NCBI GenBank assembly: GCA_014871385.1
Contig: CM026427.1
Coordinates: 9,120,344 to 9,184,343 of the forward strand
Origin: Ceratodon purpureus
Lineage: Eukaryota; Streptophyta; Bryopsida; Pseudoditrichales; Ditrichaceae
DNA: 64,000 nt
Direction of reading: 5' to 3'
Position numbers and translations under genes: made by a program. Positions 11,206 through 23,447 of this stretch are shown here, piece by piece; position 1 is the first letter of the stretch; each line of letters begins with the position of its first letter. Below the pieces are notes generated by a model that was not told the origin of the DNA, did not search any database, and saw only the letters and a list, made by a program, of their open reading frames with translations.

Positions 11206-14200
11206 TTAAGACCTCGACTCATTGTTGAATGTTAAGGTGTTCACAGCGGCGTTCACAGTAACCGAGGCTTCTTCTAAAGTCCTCTTTTTCGCTACCAAAT
11301 TAAACGCCATGATTTTGTCACCTTCTTGCCATTCATTAAACCCGTCGGCACCAACTCCACATTCTAAACCAGCAGGTACCTGCAAAAGCAAGGGGAGGTC
11401 TCTTAGACATCTGACAACGTCGCAACATCAACGACAAATCCAATACTGATCATTTAATCCTGTTAGAATAGCCTATGCAAATTAGAGCAGAGTTGTGTTT
11501 TCACTACAGTAAAGCCGTTGTTGGCATAGCCCATGTGCGGCAGAAGTGCAAATTGAAGTGACTTACATACTCTATAATTTCAAAAATGACTGATCAGAAC
11601 TAGAACACATTAAGCTCCAAGCAAACGGCATGAGTTACTGCTCACCTCCTTGGCGAGCTCCTTTACTCGTCTTAATGAGCTAATTGTGCCAACATGCACA
11701 GAATCTTTCCCTCGCATAACTCGAATTCCAGAACCCTTCACTAACTTGCCTTCAGTCACCATACAACCAGCTACTTTCCCACTTCCAGCACCAAAAACAG
11801 CTCTAACTTCAGCTTCCCCGATTGGCAATTCTTCCTGTAAAATTAGAAATGTAAGTATGACTTAAGGCAAAAACAGAACGGAGAGAACAGCATTTCGGTA
11901 CTTCTGAATTCTCTTTCGGACATAGAATTTCTGACGCAATTTGATTCCACTCGGGATCGAATCTAGGAAAACCTCTAGCAAAATTTAAATAAGTTCGATT
12001 AGAGGTTCGCAAAGCTTGTAATAACCATTGGACTTATTTCAACGTATCTCAACCTTCATGCCAATTATTTAAACACAAGAAAACTACTTTCATACGAAAC
12101 ACAACAAGTTGAAAAATCTGAAAAACTCAAGTAACCAAAATATTACCTTCACATCTTCTAATAATCCTTCCATGGCTTTTCGAATGTCATCGACAAGGTC
12201 ATATATAACACGATATAATCTTATCTCAACCCCTTCAGTTTCCGCTTGTGTCTGTACACTCGGCTGGATACCAACATTAAAGCCTACCACAACGGCACCA
12301 CTTGCTAATGCCAAGTCCACGTCGCTAGCACTGATCTCTCCCGTCGACTGCATCAAGAAGCGCAAGGCAACTGTGTCTTGGGGTAATGATTGAAGGACTT
12401 CCCTGATTGCTTCAACAGAACCCTGCATGCCAAAAATTTCATAATCAGGTTTAAAATATTATTTGTAAAACACAAGGACTATATATGTACAGATTTACAT
12501 TACCAAGTATAAGCTACCTAACTCAGAAGTACCTGGGCATCAACTTTTAGAACCACATTAAGTTGGTGGCGTTCAACTCCTGTCTCTGCACTTGCCGCGA
12601 CAGCATTCGCAAACGAATGGAGAGTAACCTTTCCTTCTCCAGCCTGGGCTGTGAGCCTAGAGCTACGCATAACTTCAGCATGCTCTGCTGCTCTGCTCCT
12701 TGCTTCTTCGAGAGAGTCAACGATCTCAAATTCATCGCCGGCCACTGGTACTTCGCTTAAACCCAAAATCTGTTGCAGATTCACAAGCTATTAGAGAACT
12801 AGCAGCATATATCGACAACCTGTAAATGTGGACTAACTTAGTCATTAACATTATTCAACACAACTATTGGCAAACGGAATTTTAGAATCTTGCCAATTAC
12901 CTGCACAGCTGCTGAGGGTCCAGCTTCATCCACACGGGACCCAGTATAATCCATCAAAGCACGCACCTAAAATAACAAATTACACCAATTGTCTGTTAAT
13001 ACCCATTACCCATGGCTATATATACTCAACCTAACAAGATTCAGAGAAACTCATTTCAAACGAACCCCAATTAAAGGAAATTCAAGATAAAGATCCTTTA
13101 ATACTGGATGAACGAAATCCGATCAAGCAGCAGATTACTAAGAGGTGCTCAAAATCCAACTGCGGCACTGCAACTTGCATTTCCCCAGGTGCAATAACAG
13201 GATCTATCACCATCTACGTCACTTCCGAACTTAGTGAATACAGTGATATTTAACTTCGATTAGGCAATCTAACAGTGACATGGCAAGTCATATAATTCAG
13301 CATACCTTTCCATACGACTCTCCACATAGAACCACATCCCCCTTCCGGAGGGTACCGTTTTGAACGAGGAAAGTAGCGAGCGGTCCTCTGGCTTTGTCCA
13401 AGCTAGCCTCAATAACTGTACCTCTAGCCTCTCTGTCGGGATTGGCTTTTAATTCTTGGAACTGCATTTGACCAACATCATAGGTCAGCAAATACCAACA
13501 CGAAAATACACTTCCCATTACACACAAGGTAATTGCAAGTAACAGAGTAAAGACGTTTTCGACACATGTTTTGTGCAGATGGACCCCCTTCATGCTAAGT
13601 CCAAAAAACACAGGTGCATTTATGCCATGCTATTGACCACATGATGTACCAAGGTAAGTGCCGTAATTATACCTGTGCATATTTGCACATCACTACAAAT
13701 TCTTTGCATAGGCTTAGTAAACGGAAACATGAGATAAAGTCGGGACAGCAAAGGTACCTCGGCAACCAGAACAATGTTTTCCAACAGCGTGTCAACATTT
13801 GTGCCCTTTTTAGCACTGACCTGTTCGTCAAAAAAAAAAAAAATGATTCAGAAAGATGTACCCGTCAACGATGTAGATCATAGCAGTGAAACAAAAGGCT
13901 GCACACAATACTCTGATGACCTCAGTAGAAGCATGTGAGGTTCATCCGAAAGATATTGAAACAGAAGGCATCTAGAACTAGTGAGTCAACAATTCTAACT
14001 ACAAACTTCAATTGTACAAATCACAAAAAATATCAAAAGAGGTCATCGATTGCATGTTGATTGAATTAAGTACAGTACAATCAACTGAGAGCGTCACATT
14101 ACCACATCACCTGAACTGAACAACGCAAAAAAGAGTAATTTTAGAATCAAAATGAATTATTCACCTGCACCATAGGAATATCGCCTCCCCATTCTTCGGG

Positions 14201-17200
14201 CATCAGGCCATGAGTAGAAAGCTCTTGCATCACAACTTGTGGATTTGCTCCATCTTTATCAATCTGCTTGTAAAGAAAAAGATATATTGAATACGCCTCC
14301 CCTTGTCGTATTAAGGACATATCACATGAACAGTCTTAGCCAGAAAACCTACTAAAAAGCCATACTAGTAATCAGTAAATGAGATGTAACCAAACATGAA
14401 TGTCAAAATCGAACCTTGTTAATAGCTATGACTATAGGTACATCTGCTGCTTTGGCGTGAGCTATAGCTTCCAATGTTTGCGGTCTGACACCATCGTCTG
14501 CAGCCACAACTATGACAGCAATATCTGTAACTCGAGCCCCACGAGCTCTCATGGCACTGAATGCCTGGCACAAGAAAATGACATGTTTGATTAGTTATTA
14601 GATAGGCAGCAAGTAACCAAAGACCTAATATCAAACAAACGAAACACTTCGATTCTTGATATGTGCAAAGTAAAGTAATCATAGGTGATAAACTGCTCTC
14701 GCTACATGCACTAACGTCCTACTCATAAGCTTAAATCGAGCAAAACCTAGAGTTGCGAGGCAGCAAGCAGAAGCAATGTAGTAGTTTTCCTTGCCAGAAC
14801 AGCCTCAAGATAAAGCAAGACCCTCATTCACACAATTTTCTTAATGCTTAGAAAGTGCCCATCATCATCATTTAAGACCCGAGAAGATCATGAAAGCAGC
14901 AAACCGGTAGGCATCCTACCTCATGGCCTGGAGTGTCAAGGAAAACACAGGGTTGCAGTTTATCTTCAACCATCACGTTGACGGAGTAAGCTCCAATGCC
15001 TTGTGTAATACCCCCTGCTTCTCCAGCAGCAACCTGATCAACGATCATCATCCCCAAGATCAGATTCGAGCAGAATATGAACTCTCAACAACCAAGGTCT
15101 CCCTCTCTCTAACGTCGATATAAAATACAGCAGAAACAAGTCATTCGACTGGGCATGTACCTTGGTCTTTCTGATGAAGTCCAGCAATGAAGTCTGCACA
15201 TAACCAATACTAGACCTGTTACTCTTCGAGACATATCAAGGTAAATGACAAAGAAAGACTTGTCTGCAAGAAAAACTCCAATTAGACCCCCATCTGTAAG
15301 AAGTTCATGCTGTTCTGAAGATTCATTCTTCAGTAAAGTGGTGCGAGGCAAAAAGAAAAAGACGTACCTTGCCGTGATCGACATGGCCCATAATTGTAAC
15401 GACCGGAGGACGAGACACAAGGTGTTCGAGGTCCTCATCATCGATAAAACTATTCGATTTTTTCGCCAAATCTTCCACCTTGATTGTTCCGGCCTCCACA
15501 ACTTCCACTTCAAATTCCTTGCAGACAAGCTTCACTGTCTCTTCATCGAGCGTCTGGTTCACCGTGATACCAATGCCCTTCATGAAAAGTACCTTGACAA
15601 TTTCACTGTCATTCACGGCAAGTGCTTCGGCCAACTCTTGACACGACATTCCCTCTGGCCCAACCTCTAGTATCTCAACCTTCACAGGAGCTGCAGCCCG
15701 TGCAGCTTCCATTCGGATAGCCTTCCGACTAGCCTTGTTCATCTTCTTGCCACCCCGGCGAGCTGGTTTAGCTCCTTCCAAATCAGAATCTTTACTTTTA
15801 GCGGAGATTCTTCGTTTCGCACCATCTGAAACATTGTTCGCCGCCTTCTTGCGCCAATCCTCCTTACCCTGCAATTCGAATAAACCGAGCCATGTTCATC
15901 AGTGATTTGCATCTGGCACTTTTAGAAGACTCCGAAACAAATTCCTTCAGGTAAATTTTTAGTGGCATGACTTCAAGCAAATCGAACTATCGACGACCAT
16001 TTAAGAGTATAATTCAATTCTAGGTCGGAATTTTATTACATGCCGTCAAGACAAGCAGCAAGGTATCTAGGTCACACTCATATTTCACTCAGCCTGGTGT
16101 TTAATAAGTGCCGCTTAGTCAATTCAGAACATCCATAATCAATTAACTCCCGTATCTGGAGTGTTTCAGTATCGCCTATTCGTTGGCGTTTCATTCATGA
16201 TACTTGTGAAAGGTAAACAGTCTACGAAGGTTAAATTGAAATAAAATCAATAAGGCACCTGCAACTGTGTGCTCGTTCAAACAAGTTTGCAGACAGCGGT
16301 CTACTAGCACATCTTATTTACTGAACCCAACCTTTAGTGTCTGTATCGTTAAACCCTTACACATGCTCCTTCAAGTACGCTTGCTCGTTAGGTGCATGTC
16401 GTGTATACGGTACAAGCTTTATGAACAGAATCGATCCAGGACGATATTCCGACTGATGTCGTGCAGTAATACAAATCACAAATGAAAAGAAATACCTTAA
16501 TTGCTGGCTTCGAGAAAGGTTTTGGTGGTCCAGCAGGCCCAGCGTTGATTTCAGCATTCCTAGGAGTAGACCCAGAAGATCTCGAGGATTGCGATCGAGG
16601 CGCAGCTCCGACATCCTTCAAAATTGGACCAGCTCCTATATCCTTCAACACAGGACCTTTCCGGGGAGCAGCTGGAGCAGGCCTGACAATAGGTTTCGCA
16701 AGAGTATTCAATTGCATACGAGGTCGTTGCGTCCGCACAACATCAGAGTCTGCGGACGAGGTGCTCGCTTGCGCATCACCGTTTTCAGCCCTCTCAGCCC
16801 GTCTCTCCGCCGCTGCAGCAGCTGCAGCAGCAGCTGCGGCTTCTGCTGCCGCCGCCGCATCCCTCTCCCTCTCTTCCTTCGACCTGAGTTTATCTCCAGC
16901 TCTCCATGCACCTGGTTGCGTAGTCAATGGCCGCGCCCTCACTGGCCCTCTACCACCTCCCCTCGGAGCAGGGCCAGCATCACTAGGACCTAAATTCTCA
17001 ACGCTCTCCAAAATTTTCCCCAGAGACGAAGCTTCAGAGCCTCCAGATTGCTGCGGCCTCACCACACCACTATTGCTCCGCCGCAACGCCGGCCTAGGAG
17101 GACTCTTCAATGTCACTGAATCACTCTCCCCCTCCGAACCCCCGGATTGCCTCGAATTCTCAATCCCACTCGGCCGCGCAACAGGCCGCGCAGCAGGCCG

Positions 17201-17734
17201 AGGAGGCGGCTTCAACGCAACCGAATCCTCCCCCTCCCCGCCAATTCCCTCCCCGCGCGCAATCCCGCTCCCATTCTCCCGCACCACCGGCCTCCCCGCA
17301 GGCTTCAGCGGCGGAGGCTTCAACCCGAGCGCATCCCCCTCACCACTCCCCTTCCTCTCCGACTGCAATGTCATCACCGGCTTCCTCACACTCCCCTCCC
17401 CCTCCCCCTCCCCCGCCCTCACCACCACACTCGACTCCATCGACGCCGATACCACATACGCCAACCGCCGCGACGGCATCATCAATCGCCTCACCCTCCC
17501 GCCAACCAACGCCGACGCCAATCCCCCCCTCATCCCCCTCACCGCAACAAAACTCCCCCTCCCTACCATCACACTCCTGCAACACAATCCCCCCTCCATC
17601 CCCAAACCCCCCCTCCCCCTAAATCCCACACAACTCCCCCCAGCAACTCCACCACCTCCACCACTGACGCGAGCGCTCCCAATCCCCCCCAGCGACGCCA
17701 TAGCAGGCCCGGCCACAGCTGCCGGTGCCGCCAT
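11206..17734 (-). CDS. FUG1: Chloroplast translation initiation factor IF-2
   Basis: GTPase that places initiator tRNA on the plastid 70S ribosome; the length (1098 residues) suits plant plastid IF-2. Thirteen exons on the minus strand: 16496-17734, 15368-15868, 15161-15193, 14920-15033, 14415-14564, 14165-14263, 13758-13820, 13306-13461, 12901-12966, 12533-12769, 12147-12422, 11646-11834 and 11206-11379. Residues 1-413 are a transit peptide plus a low-complexity Pro/Gly/Ala/Arg region with a poly-Ala run. An IF2_N-like segment lies in exon 2. G-domain motifs: P-loop GHVDHGKT (574-581), DTPGHE (624-629), NKID (678-681) and SAK (714-716). Domains II-IV follow, ending with [10 protein letters not shown] and [11 protein letters not shown]. 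Every internal exon is a multiple of three, so all introns are phase 0. Exon 3 is only 33 bp. The upstream region is shared with the rightward gene at 19273. Plastid rather than mitochondrial location is inferred from the long Ser/Ala-rich N-terminus. Confidence 0.95.
16800..16860. repeat. Trinucleotide (GCN) repeat encoding poly-Ala in IF-2
   Basis: An interrupted GCA/GCC/GCT run inside IF-2 exon 1 codes for an Ala-rich tract interrupted by Glu. Confidence 0.7.
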
Positions 17735-19272
17735 CTCCCTCCCTACGTCGTCTCCTCAAACCACAATGGCGATGGCGCACATGAGAGTGCGTAAGCAATC
17801 GAAGTAAGCCAAATTCCTTAAGTGAAGATTCCAGACTTAGGGAGAGAGTGGAATGATCTGGTGTCCTTGCGGAGGGAAAGGGAGGTAAAGGATGGTGTCT
17901 GCTCAAAGAGAAAGGGAGGGTATTGTTGGCTGCGTGCTATCCTGGAATGCCATTCCATGCCACAGGATAAGCCTCCCTCTCTCAATCACACGATGATGCC
18001 TTTCACCGGCCTTGCTTTGCAACTCATTTTGCAAATTTATTTTTGCCATGGGATCTGTTGGAACTTGGCAGTGGTGTTATTGGTGAGAGATCGCCGCTTC
18101 TTGCTGTTTCGACACTCTTTCTTCATGGTTTGGTTTCTTTTTCGCTACGTGGATTTTGAGGCCGTGTTCTGACTCCTGACGTGTTTCTGGGGTTTTGGGT
18201 TTAGGTGTGGATTAAAAACTTTGCATGGTTATTTTATCTTGAAGGAACCGTTTTTGAGAAAGTATCTACTGGGGGGTTTAGGAACAGTGATGATGGGAAT
18301 AATGGGGTGGTTTTCAGTGTGTGTTAGGAGAGATGTTGATGAGGTTCTTTCTGATGCGACAAGGATTTGTTACTGGGTTATGGAAATTATCAAGGTTTAT
18401 CGTTGATGTAGTACTTCATGTTTAGACGGAGCTTCCGATTTGTTTCTGTGAAAAAAACTGAGTGTGACCTAAGTATTGAGTGTTATTTTCCTTATGGAAT
18501 TGAGGCATGATATCCTTTGCAATAGGGACAATATTCGTCTGGATGTTGATACCCTGTGTCATCCGACGTGGACAGCACCAGGGTCCACGTGGCGGCACCC
18601 GAAGCCAGGTCCACTTGGCATGAGCCACTGGAAGTCCTGTGCTTACAATTCAACGGCCAGGACCTCCATCCGCGCGATCCAACGGCTGGCGTACCATCAT
18701 GAACGCGTATCCTTGTGAAGAAAACGTTTCGAGAAGTACGTAGTTGCATGGGCTGCATGGCCATGGCCATGGCCGCCCCCCACAAGGCATGATCTCCTCA
18801 GCAAACATCAACTCTCAGTCTTACCTGCCTTCAATCTCCTCAACACTGTGCAAGTATTGACCTCACCGTTGATACCGATTTCTCTACAAAGATCATTTCT
18901 ACACTCACATCTGCTTCATTCAATTACTCACTCCCAATAATTCTTCTTTTCTCTGTTTAACGTATGTTATGTCATTCTGCTAACTTGTCAAATGCAACTC
19001 TATCTCGTTGAGGTAGAGTTCGAGTGCAGGAGGTTGTCATTCAATCAGTACTGATTGATCCGTGATCGTACTGTAATTGTAAGTTGGAATTAATTGCATT
19101 TGTGATTCTTTTCTCTGCAAACATATATCTCCAGGCCCAGCCTTAATTTAGCGGATTGTTGTTCACCTGGAGCGTTTTAATTGTTTTGATGTTCCTGCTA
19201 TCTTGTACATTTTGGGAAAGTTTAATTCTATTTCGTTGGTGTGGGGACTGATCTGGGATTTGTTGGATTAGG
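17735..19272. promoter_or_regulatory. Divergent intergenic promoter region (IF-2 / repeat protein)
   Basis: About 1.5 kb separates two divergent genes. ABRE/G-box and DRE-like motifs cluster at 18560-18600. A CT-rich stretch around 18780-18990 probably holds leader sequence of the rightward gene. The TTAG just before the ATG at 19273 could be a splice acceptor, which would imply a leader intron. No separate gene is supported. Confidence 0.5.
18563..18593 (+). promoter_or_regulatory. DRE-like plus two ACGTGG cores, including a CACGTGGC ABRE/G-box
   Basis: CCGACGTGG (18563-18571) overlaps a CCGAC drought-response core with an ACGTGG core. Fifteen bases on, CCACGTGGC (18585-18593) is a perfect G-box/ABRE. 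Clustered ABRE plus DRE is the classic arrangement of ABA- and dehydration-induced plant promoters. The cluster lies about 0.7 kb upstream of the rightward coding start and 0.85 kb from IF-2. Confidence 0.5.
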
Positions 19273-20094
19273 ATGCCGGGGATGGATCGGGATTGTGGGA
19301 AGAAGTTTGACACGACGAAGATACCTGCGGAGGAACTGAAGATGTGCAAGGAGGAGGAGAAGAGGCCGGTGGCTGTGGATCAGGAGCTTAAGAAAAAGTT
19401 TGACACGACGAAGGTGTCGGCGGAGGAGCTTAAGATGTGTAAGGAGGAAGTGAAGAAGCCGGAGGGAGTGAAGAAGCCGGAGGGAGTGATGAAGAGGCCA
19501 GAGGGAGTCATGAAGAGGCCAGAGGAAGTGAAGAGATCGGAGCAAGTGGAGATGAAGAGGACGGGGCAAGTGAAGAGACCGGAGGCAATGAAGAGACCGG
19601 AGGAAGTGAAGAGGACGGAGCAAGTGAAGAGAGCGGAGGAAGTGAAGAAGCCAGAGGAAGTGAAGAAGCCGATAGACATGGAAGTTCGGGGATCGAAGGA
19701 AAAGATTGACGTAGCGAAGGTGTCGCCAGACGAACTGAAGATGCACATGAGTTGTTTGGAAAATGCACCGAGGCCTCCGGTTCCGGAACGGGAATTCAAG
19801 AAAAAGTTTGACACGACGATGATGTCGTCGGAGGAACTCAAGGTGCTCAATCTGGAGGATGCGAGGAGGCCGCCGGGACAGGGGGTGTATCCCGGGGGCA
19901 CGCTTCACCAGCAAGGAGGACCGGTGCTGAGCAAGGCTGGTCGCTATCCTGTGGTTCTGGCTGGAGTGGCTGCCTTGACAGGCATTAGTACATTCTTATA
20001 CTACAGAACTGTAAGTGTGCAGCAGCTTCATGGGAAGGCGGACGAGGTGATAGACTCGATCCGTCCCGACACAACTGCGGATGCTCCACACTGA
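19273..20094 (+). CDS. Repeat-rich, Lys/Glu/Pro-rich, putative tail-anchored protein of unknown function
   Basis: Single-exon coding region of 273 residues; I do not recognise the family. It shows four imperfect copies of a roughly 19-residue motif, KKFDTTK-x2-AEELKMCKEE, at about residues 11-29, 41-59, 143-161 and 177-195. Between copies two and three lies an array of 5-9-residue units such as VKKPEG, MKRPEE and VKRTEQ (about 60-136). A Pro/Gly-rich linker follows (about 196-224), then one hydrophobic segment YPVVLAGVAALTGISTFLYY (225-244) and a 29-residue hydrophilic tail. This looks like a charged, probably disordered cytosolic domain anchored near its C-terminus, with LEA-like composition. 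The ABRE/DRE cluster upstream suggests stress or ABA control. No catalytic motif is visible. A frame on the opposite strand of similar length is a shadow. That it is a real gene is likely; its role is unknown. Confidence 0.8.
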   Translation: MPGMDRDCGKKFDTTKIPAEELKMCKEEEKRPVAVDQELKKKFDTTKVSAEELKMCKEEVKKPEGVKKPEGVMKRPEGVMKRPEEVKRSEQVEMKRTGQVKRPEAMKRPEEVKRTEQVKRAEEVKKPEEVKKPIDMEVRGSKEKIDVAKVSPDELKMHMSCLENAPRPPVPEREFKKKFDTTMMSSEELKVLNLEDARRPPGQGVYPGGTLHQQGGPVLSKAGRYPVVLAGVAALTGISTFLYYRTVSVQQLHGKADEVIDSIRPDTTADAPH

Positions 20095-20448
20095 TGGTTT
20101 CACGGAGCTGTAAGATTTCATACTCTTAGCTTTCAACATTTTGAATGTAAGATAATTAGTTCACTCGAACGATGTGGGTTATGCTATCCACGCTCTAAGA
20201 AAAAGTTAGGGTTTAGGTTGTGATGCTTGACGAACTTCGACATTATCACAATAATATCAAGACTCAGCAGTTGGAACTGGCTCCCAATAGCTACAGATAC
20301 ATTTCACGTTCTTTCCTTAACATTGAAATGAGAAATTTCCCGTTTGATTGCCACCTCAGTTCAGCATGTGGCTAATGTGCTGTATTTGTTGATCATGTTT
20401 TATGATGCTCTTTAAATTTTGTGTTAGCAACCATCAGAAGGGAGAAAT
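20095..20448. other. 3' spacer between convergent units
   Basis: Probable 3' UTR of the repeat protein; no further gene is seen. Confidence 0.5.
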
Positions 20449-20888
20449 TCACTGAGCTATGTGGGGGAGAGGAGAACAATACTTACAGACACTGAGGTTG
20501 CCAAAAACGACAATCTGAGATGACAGAGTCCCAGTAAGGTAGCAGTTGTCGACTCGTCTGCTTAGAAGAACAGAAACTAATCAGAACAGGGCTGGACGGA
20601 AATTTTTAAACACATACTTGAAGCAGGAAATGCTCAGGTTGGCATGTTGTAAACCAGGAATACCTAATTCCTTGGTTCACAAAGGAAAACATACATACGA
20701 GTTCACTGAAACTGAAATGCAAGTGGACAATACCGGCTAGAGTATGATTATCCAGCTTTAAACCAGCAATTCTCATCTTTGTCACAAATGGGTACAAGCA
20801 AACTTACAGCTCCGCGAGGTTGATCAATTAGAACAAAACTCCAGGTAACCTTGTATCTCCTTTCAGGTCGAGATTCCATGGGACACTG
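20449..20888 (-). CDS. Doubtful small spliced gene (two exon-like blocks)
   Basis: On the minus strand a strong acceptor (TTTTTTTGCAG) precedes an 81-base open block at 20808-20888. The block reads QCPMESRPERRYKVTWSF and continues VLIDQPRGA, and ends at a perfect GTAAGT donor. A second block begins after CATCTCAG at 20514, reads IVVFGNLSV and meets another GTAAGT at 20486, or reads through to a stop at 20449. The two blocks join in frame. The first exon is not resolved. An ATG at 21374 opens a short hydrophobic peptide (SGFLDSTLGVVGG), but I cannot join it in frame with a consensus donor. Product not recognised; it could also be a non-coding transcript. Confidence 0.3.
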
Positions 20889-23447
20889 CTGCAAAAAAAT
20901 AACAAACTATCTTTAATCTCGTACACAGAACTGGTTTCAACCCAATGAAATACATTGAACTCTGTAGTGATAAGGTAGATGAGTTAAGAGACAGCAAATG
21001 AAGAGACGAGCCACAACGATGAGAATGTTCCACTGACATGACGACACAATATCAGGTAGACAGCTCCACAGGACACCATGTTGCATGATTTTCGTGCCTG
21101 TCAGATGTTTGAACGATGGGCATGTGAAAGTATAAACCAACAGTAACGGTCGCCCAGGTGATCATGCCTGCTTGTGAAACATTTATGCTGCCTGATATGG
21201 CTGTCTTGTCAGATCCATGAACGTCTCCCAGGAACATGTGACTAGTCTCGTACCTGGGGAATCCTACAGCTCCGCCTGGGATGTGAGCAATGGACACAAG
21301 ATCGAAGTTGCAACCAAGCCACCCACGACACCCAACGTCGAATCGAGGAAGCCGCTTTCAATGCCAACCCCCATAGCTAATTCTCCCAAACCCTAGCTCT
21401 GCCCACTACCGAACCTTTCCCCCGAAGAATCCCTTCCTGCGCTTATCCAGTCTCCACACTGCAAAAACGTAAGCTAAGCAACCCTATGAACCTCGAGCTC
21501 AAGGAAAGAATGGGACTATCCCATCAAGTGACATGATCAAAGCTCAAAAGGAGACAGAAAATCCGAGTAATATGAGCTTCTCGCCACACAAGACAACCTT
21601 CAGGAACATCGTACCTCTACTTAACCATGCACAGAATTGCGACAAATGTGCCGTAGACTCAGTCACGAAAGAGCAGCATCTCGAACTCGGAGGGAATCTC
21701 GTGATGTGCGAGACGAAACTTCACCGAATCCATAACACCCCATTCTGAGAAACAACTTCGTTGGATGTGGGCAATAGTCAAAGTCATTCATCGGCACCCT
21801 CCTCGTCTAACGAGTCGCTCTAGCGAAGGCTATGGCGAGGATTTAGTATAGATATGTCCTGACACAAGTTGGGTGACTTTTTTTTCCTTTGTTTTTTGTT
21901 TTTTGAACCAAATGGACGTTTGACGGCATTTCATGCAAATACGATCTCACTGGTAGGAGCAACGAGCGAGCGAGCGAGCGAGAGAGCGAGCTTTGGCGTT
22001 GCGAGTGCTTCGCAGCGGATTGTGGTGTCGGTTCACTTCTCGAAGCCAGGGATCAATGCAGCTTGCTGTGTGTGTCCCGGGGATTTGTGGAGGAAGTGTG
22101 ATTGACATCAAAACTGGGATTGAGTGGCGCTTCATTAGGGCTGTGAGTGTGCTTTGTGACGGGATGGCACCGTACCCCATCTATCAAGGAGCTAGGATTA
22201 TCAGCGCCGACGAACTCGTCCGTTGAAGATCTTCCGAAACGTTTGAGGTTGAACTTTTCCCTGGTCACGGTGCATTTTGATCGATTACCTGCATTGTGTT
22301 AGAGAGTACTTCCTGAATAACCGATAGGTTCTTAGATTCATGTGAGCCTGCGTACATTTACCAGGATTGTCCGGGACGTGTTGAGATTAGCTGAGAATCT
22401 GTGCATGCCTTGGTAGTAGAATCAAAGTTCCGTGTTGGTAGTGTCCTTCCATCTTCGTCAATCGTCCCAATCTCTTCAAACCTTGGACAGCGTGTATTCC
22501 TCAAAGAGCAACCCAGGTTGAGCCTACTTAGAATGACATTCTAGAGTAATTTGCCAATGCTCAGCTTTAGGTTTCTCAGAACTTTGAAGACAAGCGAATT
22601 ACTGTTTCAAAGACCTCGTTCTACCTAGATACCCACTTGGGTCACATCGATGTCTAGTGTCCAGAGCTAGACAAAAGACAATCGTTATGACAATACGCCA
22701 TCCGAGGTTCTGAACAGAGACACCAACACTTTGGCTCAGAGTGCTTGACCCTAGAAATGAGTCCCTCAGGAGCATTCATAGCCCTGACATCTGCTATAAG
22801 TGCACTGCCACTGATGACCTCTGCCCGCACGTTCATGTGCTCAGTAGAGAATTGAGTTTCTTACTAGACAGGCTTTGATGATAATCCCTGCGCAGGGAAT
22901 AACTAGGCAGTAGGCAGGTGTAGATTCACTCGCCCACACTTGTGGCTTCACATCTTCAAGAGTCGTTTGCTTGCTGTGGACGGCTTGTTGCTTGCCGGCT
23001 GCCTGAGGTGGGGCTCACCAGAACAGTATCGTAAGTTTACAGTTGTATAAGGTGTGGCACATGCAAATGAAGCAACCGGTCAACTGGAGGTCGCTACTGA
23101 TGTTGACGAGATTGTCTGTATCTTACAATGCACTGTTTGCTGCAGGTCGGAGGCATCGGCGGTGGGCAGTGTTGCTTCGGAGGCTGAATTGAGGTATGTT
23201 GTACTAACTTGAAGTATTCCCTGGCAATTTTTGATTCGCTAACGTGAGCCTTGTCTAAGTGGTAGAGTTGTAATGAAATCTGCCAGTTATAGATGTGAAG
23301 GGAGTAGTCATTAAGTTGTTGATGAATCGTACTGTAGTGTGCTTGAAGGTAGCGTCCCGCCCACGTTTGATGGGATACAGCAGCTGGATGGAATTTCTGT
23401 GACGTGAAGGAGGATTTGCGTGGGAAATGAAATAGAGGGCTACAGCC
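20889..23447. other. Gene-poor region upstream of the patatin-like gene
   Basis: Contains the possible first exon of the minus-strand unit (ATG at 21374), a GAGC repeat at 21963-21990, and likely leader exons of the rightward phospholipase gene (a CTGCAG/GTCGG acceptor near 23145). No other coding region is supported. Confidence 0.4.
21963..21990. repeat. (GAGC)n microsatellite
   Basis: About four GAGC units followed by GAGAGAGCGAG. Confidence 0.8.

Noticed and set aside
16482..17807. 441-codon open frame antisense to IF-2 exon 1
   Set aside because: It mirrors the GC-rich low-complexity IF-2 N-terminus; the minus-strand reading continues into clear IF-2 domains, while this one has no known domain.
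18492..18785. 97-codon minus-strand frame
   Set aside because: Overlaps the ABRE/DRE promoter cluster and has no protein-like pattern.
19228..19914. Leu/His/Arg-rich frames antisense to the repeat protein
   Set aside because: Product of the repetitive coding strand read backwards; no start context or domain.
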